This document shows, in pieces, positions 27,233 to 34,562 of a stretch of DNA of 64,000 nt. Source of the stretch: Bacteroidaceae bacterium (GTDB lineage: Bacteria > Bacteroidota > Bacteroidia > Bacteroidales > Bacteroidaceae); the NCBI GenBank assembly GCA_017416805.1, contig JAFQBB010000004.1, positions 19,715-83,714 on the forward strand. Direction: 5' to 3'. The notes under the pieces were generated by a model. It made no database searches. It saw only the letters and a list, made by a program, of their open reading frames with translations, and was not told the origin of the DNA. The first letter of the stretch is position 1, and each line of letters opens with the position of its first letter. The position numbers and the translations under genes were made by a program.

Positions 27233-28242
27233 TCTATTATCTGTATCTGTTTTTTTGTAGGTGGTTCCACCCAATTCAATTCATCAAAAAGTGCAGCAAT
27301 GTTATGAGTAGGGATAAACAGGTTCACATCTCCTCTGACACTGCCTTCTTTATTGTTTAATAAGGTATAAGGAATCGTAACATTCATCACATGATTATAC
27401 TTCAACACGGTATTCACAGCAAAAAATGTAGCTTTAACAGCTTTTGTTTCCAAAGATTCTATACCTACATAAAGACGGCATCCTTTGCTACGGAGATAAG
27501 AAATCCATTGACTAAGAGGTAAATCTATCTGTTGTTTCTTCAATCCATATTTCCGAACAGTCAGGCTCAGCCGAATATCTTCAGCCAGTTCTTCGGATAG
27601 GAGCAAATTGAAAACACTTTCTGCAGGATGCTCCATACTGAAGAGCAATTCAGTTTTTCCTCCGTCTGCTATTACGTAATAACAATTGTCATTGATATCT
27701 TCTATCTGGTATGAATCTCCCTGTAACAGATAGAAATTGCCACCCAATGTCGTCAAATTCTCCTTCCGAAGAGTGTCTGACAAAACCGGTTTATACACAT
27801 AACTTAACAAGCCATCAAGAAAGTCCATTTCCAACTCCTTTAAATTCTTGCCTAAAAGCAATTGGCATGAAGCCGGAAAAGCCAACTCGACCAATGGATA
27901 ATCACCATTGAAAAGGGACATGCAATAACAATTCTCTCTCTCCGAAAATATGATTAAAGAACTGTCATTCAACAATGAGAGGCGTTCAAGTCCTCCTTGA
28001 AGAATACGTACATCATCACGCTCCATACGTGAACGTTGCTCCTCCTTGGTGAGTTTCCCCAACTCCGTCAGGTAACGTTCGGCAAAATCATACACGACAA
28101 CAGCATACGGTAACTCCTCAGAAACAGAGATTGCAGATTCACGCAAGTTGCCGTTTCCAAAAATGGTCTGCTGCCCCCTCAATGACAGAGGGAGCAGCAT
28201 CCATACCGTACAAGCTATTATTTTCAGTGTATTCTTAACCAC
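27229..28242 (-). CDS. Exported protein of unknown function, GTG start
   Basis: 337 residues. The best start is the GTG at 28242, which overlaps the end of the zinc-ribbon gene by 8 bp and gives a good signal peptide (VVKNTLKIIACTVWMLLPLSLRGQ). An internal ATG 14 codons later would destroy it. The mature protein is mixed alpha/beta without a motif I recognise: 'ELPYAVVVYDFAERYLTELGKLTKEEQRSRME', 'LRLYVGIESLETKAVKATFFAVN'-like strands near the C-terminus. Four-base overlap with the next gene. Its position between the zinc-ribbon protein and other exported proteins argues for a shared envelope complex. Confidence 0.7.
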   Translation of the reverse strand: MVKNTLKIIACTVWMLLPLSLRGQQTIFGNGNLRESAISVSEELPYAVVVYDFAERYLTELGKLTKEEQRSRMERDDVRILQGGLERLSLLNDSSLIIFSERENCYCMSLFNGDYPLVELAFPASCQLLLGKNLKELEMDFLDGLLSYVYKPVLSDTLRKENLTTLGGNFYLLQGDSYQIEDINDNCYYVIADGGKTELLFSMEHPAESVFNLLLSEELAEDIRLSLTVRKYGLKKQQIDLPLSQWISYLRSKGCRLYVGIESLETKAVKATFFAVNTVLKYNHVMNVTIPYTLLNNKEGSVRGDVNLFIPTHNIAALFDELNWVEPPTKKQIQIIE

Positions 28243-28810
28243 CTATTATAAGTGTCTCAACATTACCATCAGCCTTGTACCATTTACCGGTTACAAGGTG
28301 TCCATTTTCAAAGATTCCAATAACCTTCTCGCCCGGATTTGCTTCACGTTTCTTCAAATCGCGAGACTCAATGACATGTTTCTGCTTGAAGGTGAGCACA
28401 CCATTATCGTCGTGCGGTTTTCCATCCTGCACTTTGCCTTGGAATACGGCATAGCCCAAATCCAATCCATCAGGTATGGCAACAGGTGTCTCCTCATCCA
28501 CTTTTACAGGTTCTGTAACCACCTGTTCAACAGGTTCTTTTGCTGGTGTTTCTTCCTTCTTGTCTCCACCACCCATAAACAAAGCGGCGGCTCCTCCACC
28601 AAGGACTACTACAACTGCAGCAATGATGATAGGAAGTTTGCTCTTCTTCCCACCTGTAGAACCAGAAGGAGTTGCCACATCTTCTGTTACTTCTTCTAAT
28701 GCTTCACCACAATCAGAGCATACAAACTCTGCATCATCATCGGTAATAATCTGTACCTTACCGGCCATACTACAAATACCGACATTATTGCATCTGCCTT
28801 TTCTTTCCAT
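28235..28810 (-). CDS. Zinc-ribbon, single-pass membrane protein with MORN-like C-terminus
   Basis: 191 residues from the ATG at 28810; an ATG at 28831 overlapping the tubulin-like stop is also in frame. Domain order: zinc ribbon (RCNNVGIC...FVCSDCGEAL, four cysteines, residues 6-38), short Ser/Gly linker, transmembrane helix (LPIIIAAVVVVLGGGAAALF, about 58-80), Glu/Val/Pro-rich stalk (82-115), and a C-terminal beta domain with a MORN-like pattern ('GYAVFQGKVQDGKPHDDNGVLTF', 'GIFENGHLVTGKW'). The ribbon would be cytoplasmic and the MORN-like part periplasmic. It probably tethers the tubulin-like protein to the membrane (inference from topology and gene order). Confidence 0.75.
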   Translation of the reverse strand: MERKGRCNNVGICSMAGKVQIITDDDAEFVCSDCGEALEEVTEDVATPSGSTGGKKSKLPIIIAAVVVVLGGGAAALFMGGGDKKEETPAKEPVEQVVTEPVKVDEETPVAIPDGLDLGYAVFQGKVQDGKPHDDNGVLTFKQKHVIESRDLKKREANPGEKVIGIFENGHLVTGKWYKADGNVETLIIGG

Positions 28811-28823
28811 AATTCTATATTTT

Positions 28824-31800
28824 TTAATCATTAAACTTTGTCAGTTCCTCTTTAGCAACCTTGAATGCACCATTGAAGGCTTTCACTACAGGATCATTGA
28901 TATTATTCTTATGAGCAGCCATGATACCACGCACATCCTCGGCCATTGCCTGACGCAAAACCTCCTGTTTGGCTATATGGCGGAAGTCACGCAATAGAGC
29001 TTCATTGACTTTCTCCTGTAAAGTTTCAGCAGCTTTCTCGTCAAGTTTTTCTGCACTCTTTTCAAGGTCACGACCTAATTGTACAGCATTCTCAATATCG
29101 GGCAATCCATCCTCATCCAAAGGAATCAATGCCAATTTTTCAATACCCGTTTCGGGATCTTCCATGGGTTGAAGGATTCCCATTCCTTTCGCTAACAACA
29201 GATACGGAAGCGCTTTTTGCATACGCTCTTTGCGTGCCTGTTCCAGCTCTTCATCCGTAGGTTTATAGAGTGAAGGAAGCGGTTTTTCGTAATCTTCCAA
29301 TTGAGTTTCAAAACGTGCCACATCACCTTGAGCTGATGACATCAGGCGGTCATAACTTGTCCGCAAAACTTCTACACTCTTCAAATAACGCGGTGTGATA
29401 TTAGCCTCAAGGTTAACTACAACAATCTCGTTATTCTGACCTCCAGTAGAAACTTTACATCTTCCTTGCGGTGTCAAACTCTTAATCATTTCTACGACCT
29501 CTTTTTGGAAGTCTTCATCCTCTTTATATTCGGGAATAACAACAAATGTACTTTCTGTTATTTTCGGCCCATCATTAACTTCGGAAGGATGATGTTTAGC
29601 CATCACTGCGGCATGACGAACCAGACGAGCAAGTTTATTCTTCAACCCAGGTTTGTTACCGTTAAACTCATCCTTCAGTTTCTGAATAATATTTACTCCG
29701 ATAAGTTTTTCGTAACCAATGATTCCATCCTTGCCATCCGGGCTTGCAAAGAATGTTTCAGCCAATGAAAGTCCACATTTTTCGGCAACAGCTACAATAT
29801 TACCAACCTTCAACTTCTCGGCGGTTTCTTTGAAATTCTTCTTGTCCACACTCAGCAATTCCATAATCTTGTTACGTGTATCGGTCACACGCATATCATT
29901 TTGTGCTGTTTGTTGGATAGCTCCTTGACAAATAGAATTCACCTTGTTTGCATCATAATTCTTGATGACAAGTCCCTTGCGACTCTGACTATCTTCATCC
30001 TCGTCCTTACAACGGCTTAATGCTTCAGCCTCAATAAGTTCTGCAGCTTTCAGGAATTGTTCATTCGTCTTATCGATATTGGCTTTTGTTGTTATCAACA
30101 GATTCAAGATTGTTTCAAGCAACTCTTTGGCAAATTGATAAGCATAATCAAACGTCATGCATATATATTTACTCTTTACAGCCAATACAAAATCATTGAG
30201 AATTTGATCTTTATTATTTGTCACGCCCAATTTGGAGAATAATCCCAATTTTCCCCACTCATCTTGAAGACGCAACATATCAGCATCAGCCTTCTTCACG
30301 TTTGTAGCCATTCCTGCACGCATTCCATCTACAGAGTCCTTCTCTTCTGTAAGATTCACAATAATGGCATTCATCAATGCACTCAACTGCATCAAGGATT
30401 TTTCACCTGTTTTCCACAAATTGAGCAAGTCAGCATTAATAGTTTCCACAATTCGCGTAGCAATGGCATCCTTTCCGAATTTTATTTTGTTCTCATAGAA
30501 ATTTTGTACACCATTTTGCCCTTCCTCACGAATAGGACGGAATTCTTTGTTGAAGAAACGTTTTGTCAGATTATGGATAGCTAACAACTTGTCATTATGT
30601 TTGATGTTATCATCGGCCATCATTTTCACGCGATAGTTATCCACCACATTGAATTCATCGTTGATTGTCCGCCAATTTTCTTTTTTATGTTCTTCAAGAA
30701 TAGGTTTTGACAAACAGAGATGCTCGCGGGTAATACACCAACGTGTTTTGCTCTCCTTACTTGTTGCATAAGAATAATCATCGTTTACAATACTTTCACC
30801 CAAATATCCATTTTCGCGTGAAAGGTTATTGTATATCATTTGATTAATGGCCTGCAACGTAAAAGAATAGCCGAAATACTCCTTGATTTCTTGTTCAGGA
30901 ATTGCCAAGCGTTTGATTCCATAGGTCATGAACTTGAAAGAATGAGGACAACCATAATCCTCATACTTGGGATTTTCTCCACTTTCGGCACGATGGAAGA
31001 ATTCTTCAGGGCTTTCACTCAATTGTGCAGCATCATCGCTTCGCAGATTAGCACTTATACCAGCAGTTTTCTGATAAATAAACTCTGCAATAGAGGCCGG
31101 CATAACCTTTTGAACATCGAATTTCACATTCTGATTGTTCTGCTCTGTCACGAGATAAGCTGAATAGAAAGGAAGCACTAACTTCAAGCGTTGGACTTCA
31201 TATTCCCGTTCACCCACATTCCATGGATTGAACAATTGGTAATCCATTGCATTAAGTTCCGTAAGGGCAGCGTATCCGTTAGGCTGATAATTGGCCGTTG
31301 AAGCCCATGCCGGATTAGGTATTTCATCAGGAAGCAGCAAGTAAAGCATAATCTTGAAGTTTTCAATATCGGGATACTTGCTACGCAATTGAGCTACGGC
31401 ATCGACAATACTTCCACTACCTGTACCACCGGCCAAACCTGCTACCACATGAAAAGTCACACGTGAATTGGAGGGATTCAATTGGAGGTTGGCCACTTTA
31501 GTCCCTACCACCTTATTGAAGTTCTCTGCACCATTAGCAAAGAGCAAACGGCCAAGACGACGTTTCTGACCAGCTGCCCCTGAAGAGATTTTCGGATCAT
31601 TAATAATGTTGCTCCACTTCGCATTGTCCCCTAACCAAGGTGCCAAATATTTGAAGCGATTCTTATTGTTCACATAATCCGCAAGATTAGCAGCTTTGAT
31701 TTCAACCACTGAATCATTATCAAGCTTTACACTCTGACCCATAACAGACCATTGTGCCGGGTCGTCCATCTGCAAATCGCGACCGCTTGACTCTACATAC

Positions 31801-31925
31801 ACGTAGTCAATCCACAGATCCTTGGGTTTCAATTCGCCCTTATATTTCTCGAAAATGAGTTTACGATAGGCAGCCAAGACACGTCCTCCGGTACCGCCCA
31901 AACCAATAATTAAATGATTTTCCAT
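28824..31925 (-). CDS. Tubulin/FtsZ-superfamily large GTPase-like protein
   Basis: 1033 residues. Residues 6-15 (IIGLGGTGGR) and 163-172 (GLAGGTGSGS followed by IVDAVAQL) match the nucleotide-binding glycine loops of FtsZ/tubulin, the second corresponding to GGGTGTG(S). The N-terminal about 450 residues fit the Tubulin_2-type domain; the rest is long, helical and charged, with coiled-coil character (about 480-700 and 880-1020). It is far larger than FtsZ (about 400 residues), resembling the FtsZ-like families proposed by Makarova and Koonin to act in membrane remodelling. No signal peptide: cytoplasmic. It lies 35 bp after a gene for a membrane protein and overlaps or nearly abuts the zinc-ribbon gene, so a membrane-linked filament or assembly is plausible. 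Confidence 0.85.
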   Translation of the reverse strand: MENHLIIGLGGTGGRVLAAYRKLIFEKYKGELKPKDLWIDYVYVESSGRDLQMDDPAQWSVMGQSVKLDNDSVVEIKAANLADYVNNKNRFKYLAPWLGDNAKWSNIINDPKISSGAAGQKRRLGRLLFANGAENFNKVVGTKVANLQLNPSNSRVTFHVVAGLAGGTGSGSIVDAVAQLRSKYPDIENFKIMLYLLLPDEIPNPAWASTANYQPNGYAALTELNAMDYQLFNPWNVGEREYEVQRLKLVLPFYSAYLVTEQNNQNVKFDVQKVMPASIAEFIYQKTAGISANLRSDDAAQLSESPEEFFHRAESGENPKYEDYGCPHSFKFMTYGIKRLAIPEQEIKEYFGYSFTLQAINQMIYNNLSRENGYLGESIVNDDYSYATSKESKTRWCITREHLCLSKPILEEHKKENWRTINDEFNVVDNYRVKMMADDNIKHNDKLLAIHNLTKRFFNKEFRPIREEGQNGVQNFYENKIKFGKDAIATRIVETINADLLNLWKTGEKSLMQLSALMNAIIVNLTEEKDSVDGMRAGMATNVKKADADMLRLQDEWGKLGLFSKLGVTNNKDQILNDFVLAVKSKYICMTFDYAYQFAKELLETILNLLITTKANIDKTNEQFLKAAELIEAEALSRCKDEDEDSQSRKGLVIKNYDANKVNSICQGAIQQTAQNDMRVTDTRNKIMELLSVDKKNFKETAEKLKVGNIVAVAEKCGLSLAETFFASPDGKDGIIGYEKLIGVNIIQKLKDEFNGNKPGLKNKLARLVRHAAVMAKHHPSEVNDGPKITESTFVVIPEYKEDEDFQKEVVEMIKSLTPQGRCKVSTGGQNNEIVVVNLEANITPRYLKSVEVLRTSYDRLMSSAQGDVARFETQLEDYEKPLPSLYKPTDEELEQARKERMQKALPYLLLAKGMGILQPMEDPETGIEKLALIPLDEDGLPDIENAVQLGRDLEKSAEKLDEKAAETLQEKVNEALLRDFRHIAKQEVLRQAMAEDVRGIMAAHKNNINDPVVKAFNGAFKVAKEELTKFND

Positions 31926-31960
31926 GATTTTATATTTTTGTATTTATGAGTTATCTTGTT

Positions 31961-32524
31961 CTAATCAAAATCCATCGGGAAACTTCCACCTAAAGAATTG
32001 CTACTCCGATAAGGGGTACGGCAATTGGCAATGACAAATGTACCAATCAACAGAAAGGCCAGCATCCACAACACCCGGCGAAGTATGTAGAAATTGACCA
32101 TTGCATTCAGTTCTTCTACGATAATCGAAGGTACCGACAATCCCGAATTAACATATTCTTCGATATCAACATCTAAAATGTACGTTTGAAGCATGGGATA
32201 TTCTTCTGCCAAGTTTTCCAAAACCTGTTTATTTGATTGCAAAGAAGAATTTACCTCGCCAATTGTAATTCTTGAGGCATCAATAAAGGTTGAAATACCA
32301 TTACCTATATCATTCACATAACCTTTTGCATAAAATCCCCCTACCAACAATACCGATTGATAACAAACGAGAATTGTCATAGAAAGAAGCAATATCCAAG
32401 ATATGGGCTTGATTCTAACAGGAGCAAACAACTTTATCATCAACAACACAAGCCCGCCACTCAGCACCAAGGCAAGCAACAAGCCAAAAACCACACATGA
32501 AAAGATGTTGAACAATACGAACAT
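31961..32524 (-). CDS. Integral membrane protein, first gene of tubulin-like operon
   Basis: 187 residues from the ATG at 32524 (a TTG eight codons upstream is unlikely). Three hydrophobic segments are visible: about 2-30 (ending GGLVLLMIKLF), about 37-60 (ISWILLLSMTILVCYQSVLL), and about 155-177 (VLWMLAFLLIGTFVIANC). Between the second and third is a loop of about 95 residues, probably periplasmic, containing 'DIGNGISTFIDASRITIGEVNSSLQSNKQVLENL'. No known family. As the promoter-proximal gene of the set it may be the membrane partner of the tubulin-like protein. Confidence 0.72.
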   Translation of the reverse strand: MFVLFNIFSCVVFGLLLALVLSGGLVLLMIKLFAPVRIKPISWILLLSMTILVCYQSVLLVGGFYAKGYVNDIGNGISTFIDASRITIGEVNSSLQSNKQVLENLAEEYPMLQTYILDVDIEEYVNSGLSVPSIIVEELNAMVNFYILRRVLWMLAFLLIGTFVIANCRTPYRSSNSLGGSFPMDFD

Positions 32525-32587
32525 TTCCTCTCTTACATTTTTATACAATTGGGCGCTAAATTACTATTTTTATTTTAATAACATTTA

Positions 32588-32595
32588 CCCCCCCC
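32588..32595 (-). promoter_or_regulatory. Homopolymeric G8 tract upstream of the tubulin-like operon
   Basis: Eight consecutive C on the plus strand (G on the coding strand), 64-71 bp ahead of the first ATG (32524) in an AT-rich region. Such tracts are slippage-prone. Nearby TAATTTAG resembles a -7 box with one mismatch at about 32563-32570. Phase variation is a possibility only. Confidence 0.4.
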
Positions 32596-32763
32596 ATTTT
32601 TAACAGTAATTTAACGCTTATTCCTTCCATTATTAACAATTCTCTTAAAAATATACAATTCAAAAGCGATAGGACTTTAGAGAAGGCGAGAATCTGCAAG
32701 GAGGAGAAAGGAAAGAATAGAGAGATTAAGTCTGAGGAGGAAGAGGAAGAAAAGAGGAAGAGC

Positions 32764-32815
32764 AAAAAAAACTCCCAGACGCGGGAGTGTTTTCTTCCGT
32801 GTCTGGGAAAAATAT
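32764..32815 (-). terminator. Terminator after the DUF362 gene
   Basis: On the minus strand: CCCAGACACGG...CCGCGTCTGGGAG followed by eight T residues, a strong hairpin with U tail, 27 bp beyond the DUF362 stop. The adjoining CCTACCTGAAAAA segment is shared with the ridA terminator at 6811-6860. Confidence 0.8.
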
Positions 32816-32841
32816 TTTTCAGGTAGGGCAAAAAAAATGCC

Positions 32842-33948
32842 TTACTTGTCGATGCTGATCAGCGTGTATTTCTTCGAGCCAAGACCTATCTTTTCGGCAT
32901 GGTCGATGGTGTGGGTGCCGTGGCGGCTCTTGATGCGCTCGAGCAAGGGGCCATTGTCGTTGCCCTCCTCGGGTTTCACTTGGGTGACGAGGTCGATGCA
33001 AGCCTGGTCAAGCGCTACGGGGTCGGTGGAGGCAAGGATGCCGATGTCCTTCAAGAGCGGTGCGGCGGGATAGGCATTGCAATCGCAATCGATGGACATG
33101 TTGTTCATCACGTTGATGTAAAGGATGCGCTCACCGTTTCCGAAGTAATCATGCACGGCTTGAGCAGCTGCGGCCATCGACTCGAGGAAGCCCATCTGAT
33201 TACCGATGTGTCCCCACATTTCGTTCACCTTGTCGGTCACTCCTGCCGAGTGGATGTAAGCTTTGCCCGAAGCGGAAGCCACGCCGATGGACTGGTTCTT
33301 CAGCACACCGCCGAAGCCCCCCATCTCGTGTCCCTTGAAGTGGGCAAGGTTTATCATGAAATCATAGTTCTGCAGGTTGGCTCCCACGATGTTGTGCTTG
33401 ATGTGGGTGGTGTCCTTCACGGGGATAATCAGGTCGCCGGCCGAATCCATGATGTCCACGTTGGCAATGTCGAAGAAACCATGTTCGCGAGCGGCTTCAA
33501 TATGAGCCTCTGTAGTGTTCCGACGTCCACCGTATGCGGCATTACACTCTACGATAGTGCCATTCACCTTCTGCACCAGGTCCTTGATGAGTTCGGGCTT
33601 CAAGAAGTTGCGCTTGTGGTCGGGCGCATGTTGCGCTTCGGGCTTGCGGTCGCTTGCCTTCTTGCCCACGGCTTCAAGCGCCTTTGCCATCTCTTCGGCC
33701 GACATTTGTGCCTGTCCCTTCTTGCGTCCGGGTTCACCGGTGCTTATCTTCACGGCCACGCGCCCTGTTGCCGGACGCCCAAGCGCCTCATACACCTTCA
33801 CCAGTCCTTCGGGTGAGATGTCGGTAGTCATATATACTTTGGATGTTTCACTTGCCTGCTTTTCTGCGGCTTTTGCACTCTTGTTTCCACATGAAGAGAG
33901 TGTGAATAGGGCCATAGCGGCCACAAGGAGGATGCTTGTTCTTTTCAT
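32842..33948 (-). CDS. DUF362 domain lipoprotein
   Basis: 368 residues from the ATG at 33948; an ATG at 33960 is in frame but overlaps the vapD stop. The signal peptide ends in a lipobox (TLSSC). The body contains the DUF362 pattern: 'GRVAVKISTGEPG', 'PELIKDLVQKVNGTIVECNAAYGG', 'HFKGHEMGGFGGVLKNQSIGVAS', 'DIGILASTDPVALDQACIDLV'. DUF362 proteins are often linked to Fe-S or corrinoid chemistry, but this one lacks a CxxC ferredoxin region, so the function is unknown. Exported lipoprotein. It follows the VapD-like gene closely and may be cotranscribed. Confidence 0.8.
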   Translation of the reverse strand: MKRTSILLVAAMALFTLSSCGNKSAKAAEKQASETSKVYMTTDISPEGLVKVYEALGRPATGRVAVKISTGEPGRKKGQAQMSAEEMAKALEAVGKKASDRKPEAQHAPDHKRNFLKPELIKDLVQKVNGTIVECNAAYGGRRNTTEAHIEAAREHGFFDIANVDIMDSAGDLIIPVKDTTHIKHNIVGANLQNYDFMINLAHFKGHEMGGFGGVLKNQSIGVASASGKAYIHSAGVTDKVNEMWGHIGNQMGFLESMAAAAQAVHDYFGNGERILYINVMNNMSIDCDCNAYPAAPLLKDIGILASTDPVALDQACIDLVTQVKPEEGNDNGPLLERIKSRHGTHTIDHAEKIGLGSKKYTLISIDK

Positions 33949-33952
33949 ATTC

Positions 33953-34234
33953 TTAGGCATTCTTCACTAATTCCGTAAAATTTGACCAGTTCTCAACTTT
34001 ATATCCGCGAATGTCACGAACAGAATTCTTAAACCAATCAATTTTAGACAAATCCATAATGGCCTTTATAACATTAGCCAAATCATCACTCGATGTCATA
34101 TAGGTACTCCCTTGAATCCATTCAAAACCATCTTTTTTCAAGAGTTCCTTTATCTCGTAATAAGCATTGTTATAAGGCTCACCATAGTGTTGTCTCAATT
34201 CTGAGACAGACATATCAAAACTTATTGCAAACAT
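33953..34234 (-). CDS. vapD: VapD-family small endoribonuclease
   Basis: 93 residues closely resembling Helicobacter/Haemophilus VapD: '[39 protein letters not shown]' followed by 'IQGSTYMT', '[31 protein letters not shown]'. VapD is a Cas2-like ferredoxin-fold RNase acting as a toxin in vapXD pairs. The early Asp (SFD) corresponds to the catalytic Asp of Cas2-like folds. The gene overlaps the upstream 63-codon gene by 13 bp, so the two are translated together, consistent with a toxin-antitoxin pair. Partner identity is inference. Confidence 0.88.
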   Translation of the reverse strand: MFAISFDMSVSELRQHYGEPYNNAYYEIKELLKKDGFEWIQGSTYMTSSDDLANVIKAIMDLSKIDWFKNSVRDIRGYKVENWSNFTELVKNA

Positions 34235-34413
34235 GAAACATCAACGGGTTTAAACAAGTCCAACTGACCGAAAAATATCACACCATCTTCAGTCTTAGCC
34301 GAAATTACAATCCCTACAAAAGGATTATTTTCAACCTCTATGACTTTCCCACTCACCCAATCTGACAATTTAGTCAAATCAGGGGAAATTTCTACTGAAT
34401 CACCTATTTTCAT
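34222..34413 (-). CDS. Small protein upstream of vapD, candidate antitoxin
   Basis: 63 residues ([20 protein letters not shown] onward) predicted to form a small beta-barrel: the '[21 protein letters not shown]' strands resemble KOW/SH3-like folds. It overlaps vapD by 13 bp and has a TATCTTTG -7 box at 34438-34445. In vapXD of Haemophilus the small upstream gene encodes the antitoxin; no sequence similarity to VapX is claimed. It is a strong positional candidate for the VapD-neutralising partner. Confidence 0.65.
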   Translation of the reverse strand: MKIGDSVEISPDLTKLSDWVSGKVIEVENNPFVGIVISAKTEDGVIFFGQLDLFKPVDVSCLQ

Positions 34414-34437
34414 ATCCTTACAATTTATTTATGTGCG

Positions 34438-34445
34438 CAAAGATA
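34438..34445 (-). promoter_or_regulatory. -7 box (TATCTTTG) for the VapD pair
   Basis: The minus strand reads TATCTTTG 25 bp before the first ATG (34413). A proper -33 TTTG is not evident. Confidence 0.5.
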
Positions 34446-34562
34446 AAGAAAAGCCCAAACATATCAGTACTATTTCCCTCTTTTTTTACTTTTTTCAATC
34501 TCGCACATACGTTTCGGCCACTTTTTCCGTTTGGATGAAATATAAGCAAGAAAGAGGAAAAT

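Noticed and set aside
32899-33816. 305-codon plus-strand frame
   Set aside because: Antisense to the DUF362 gene, no recognisable domain.
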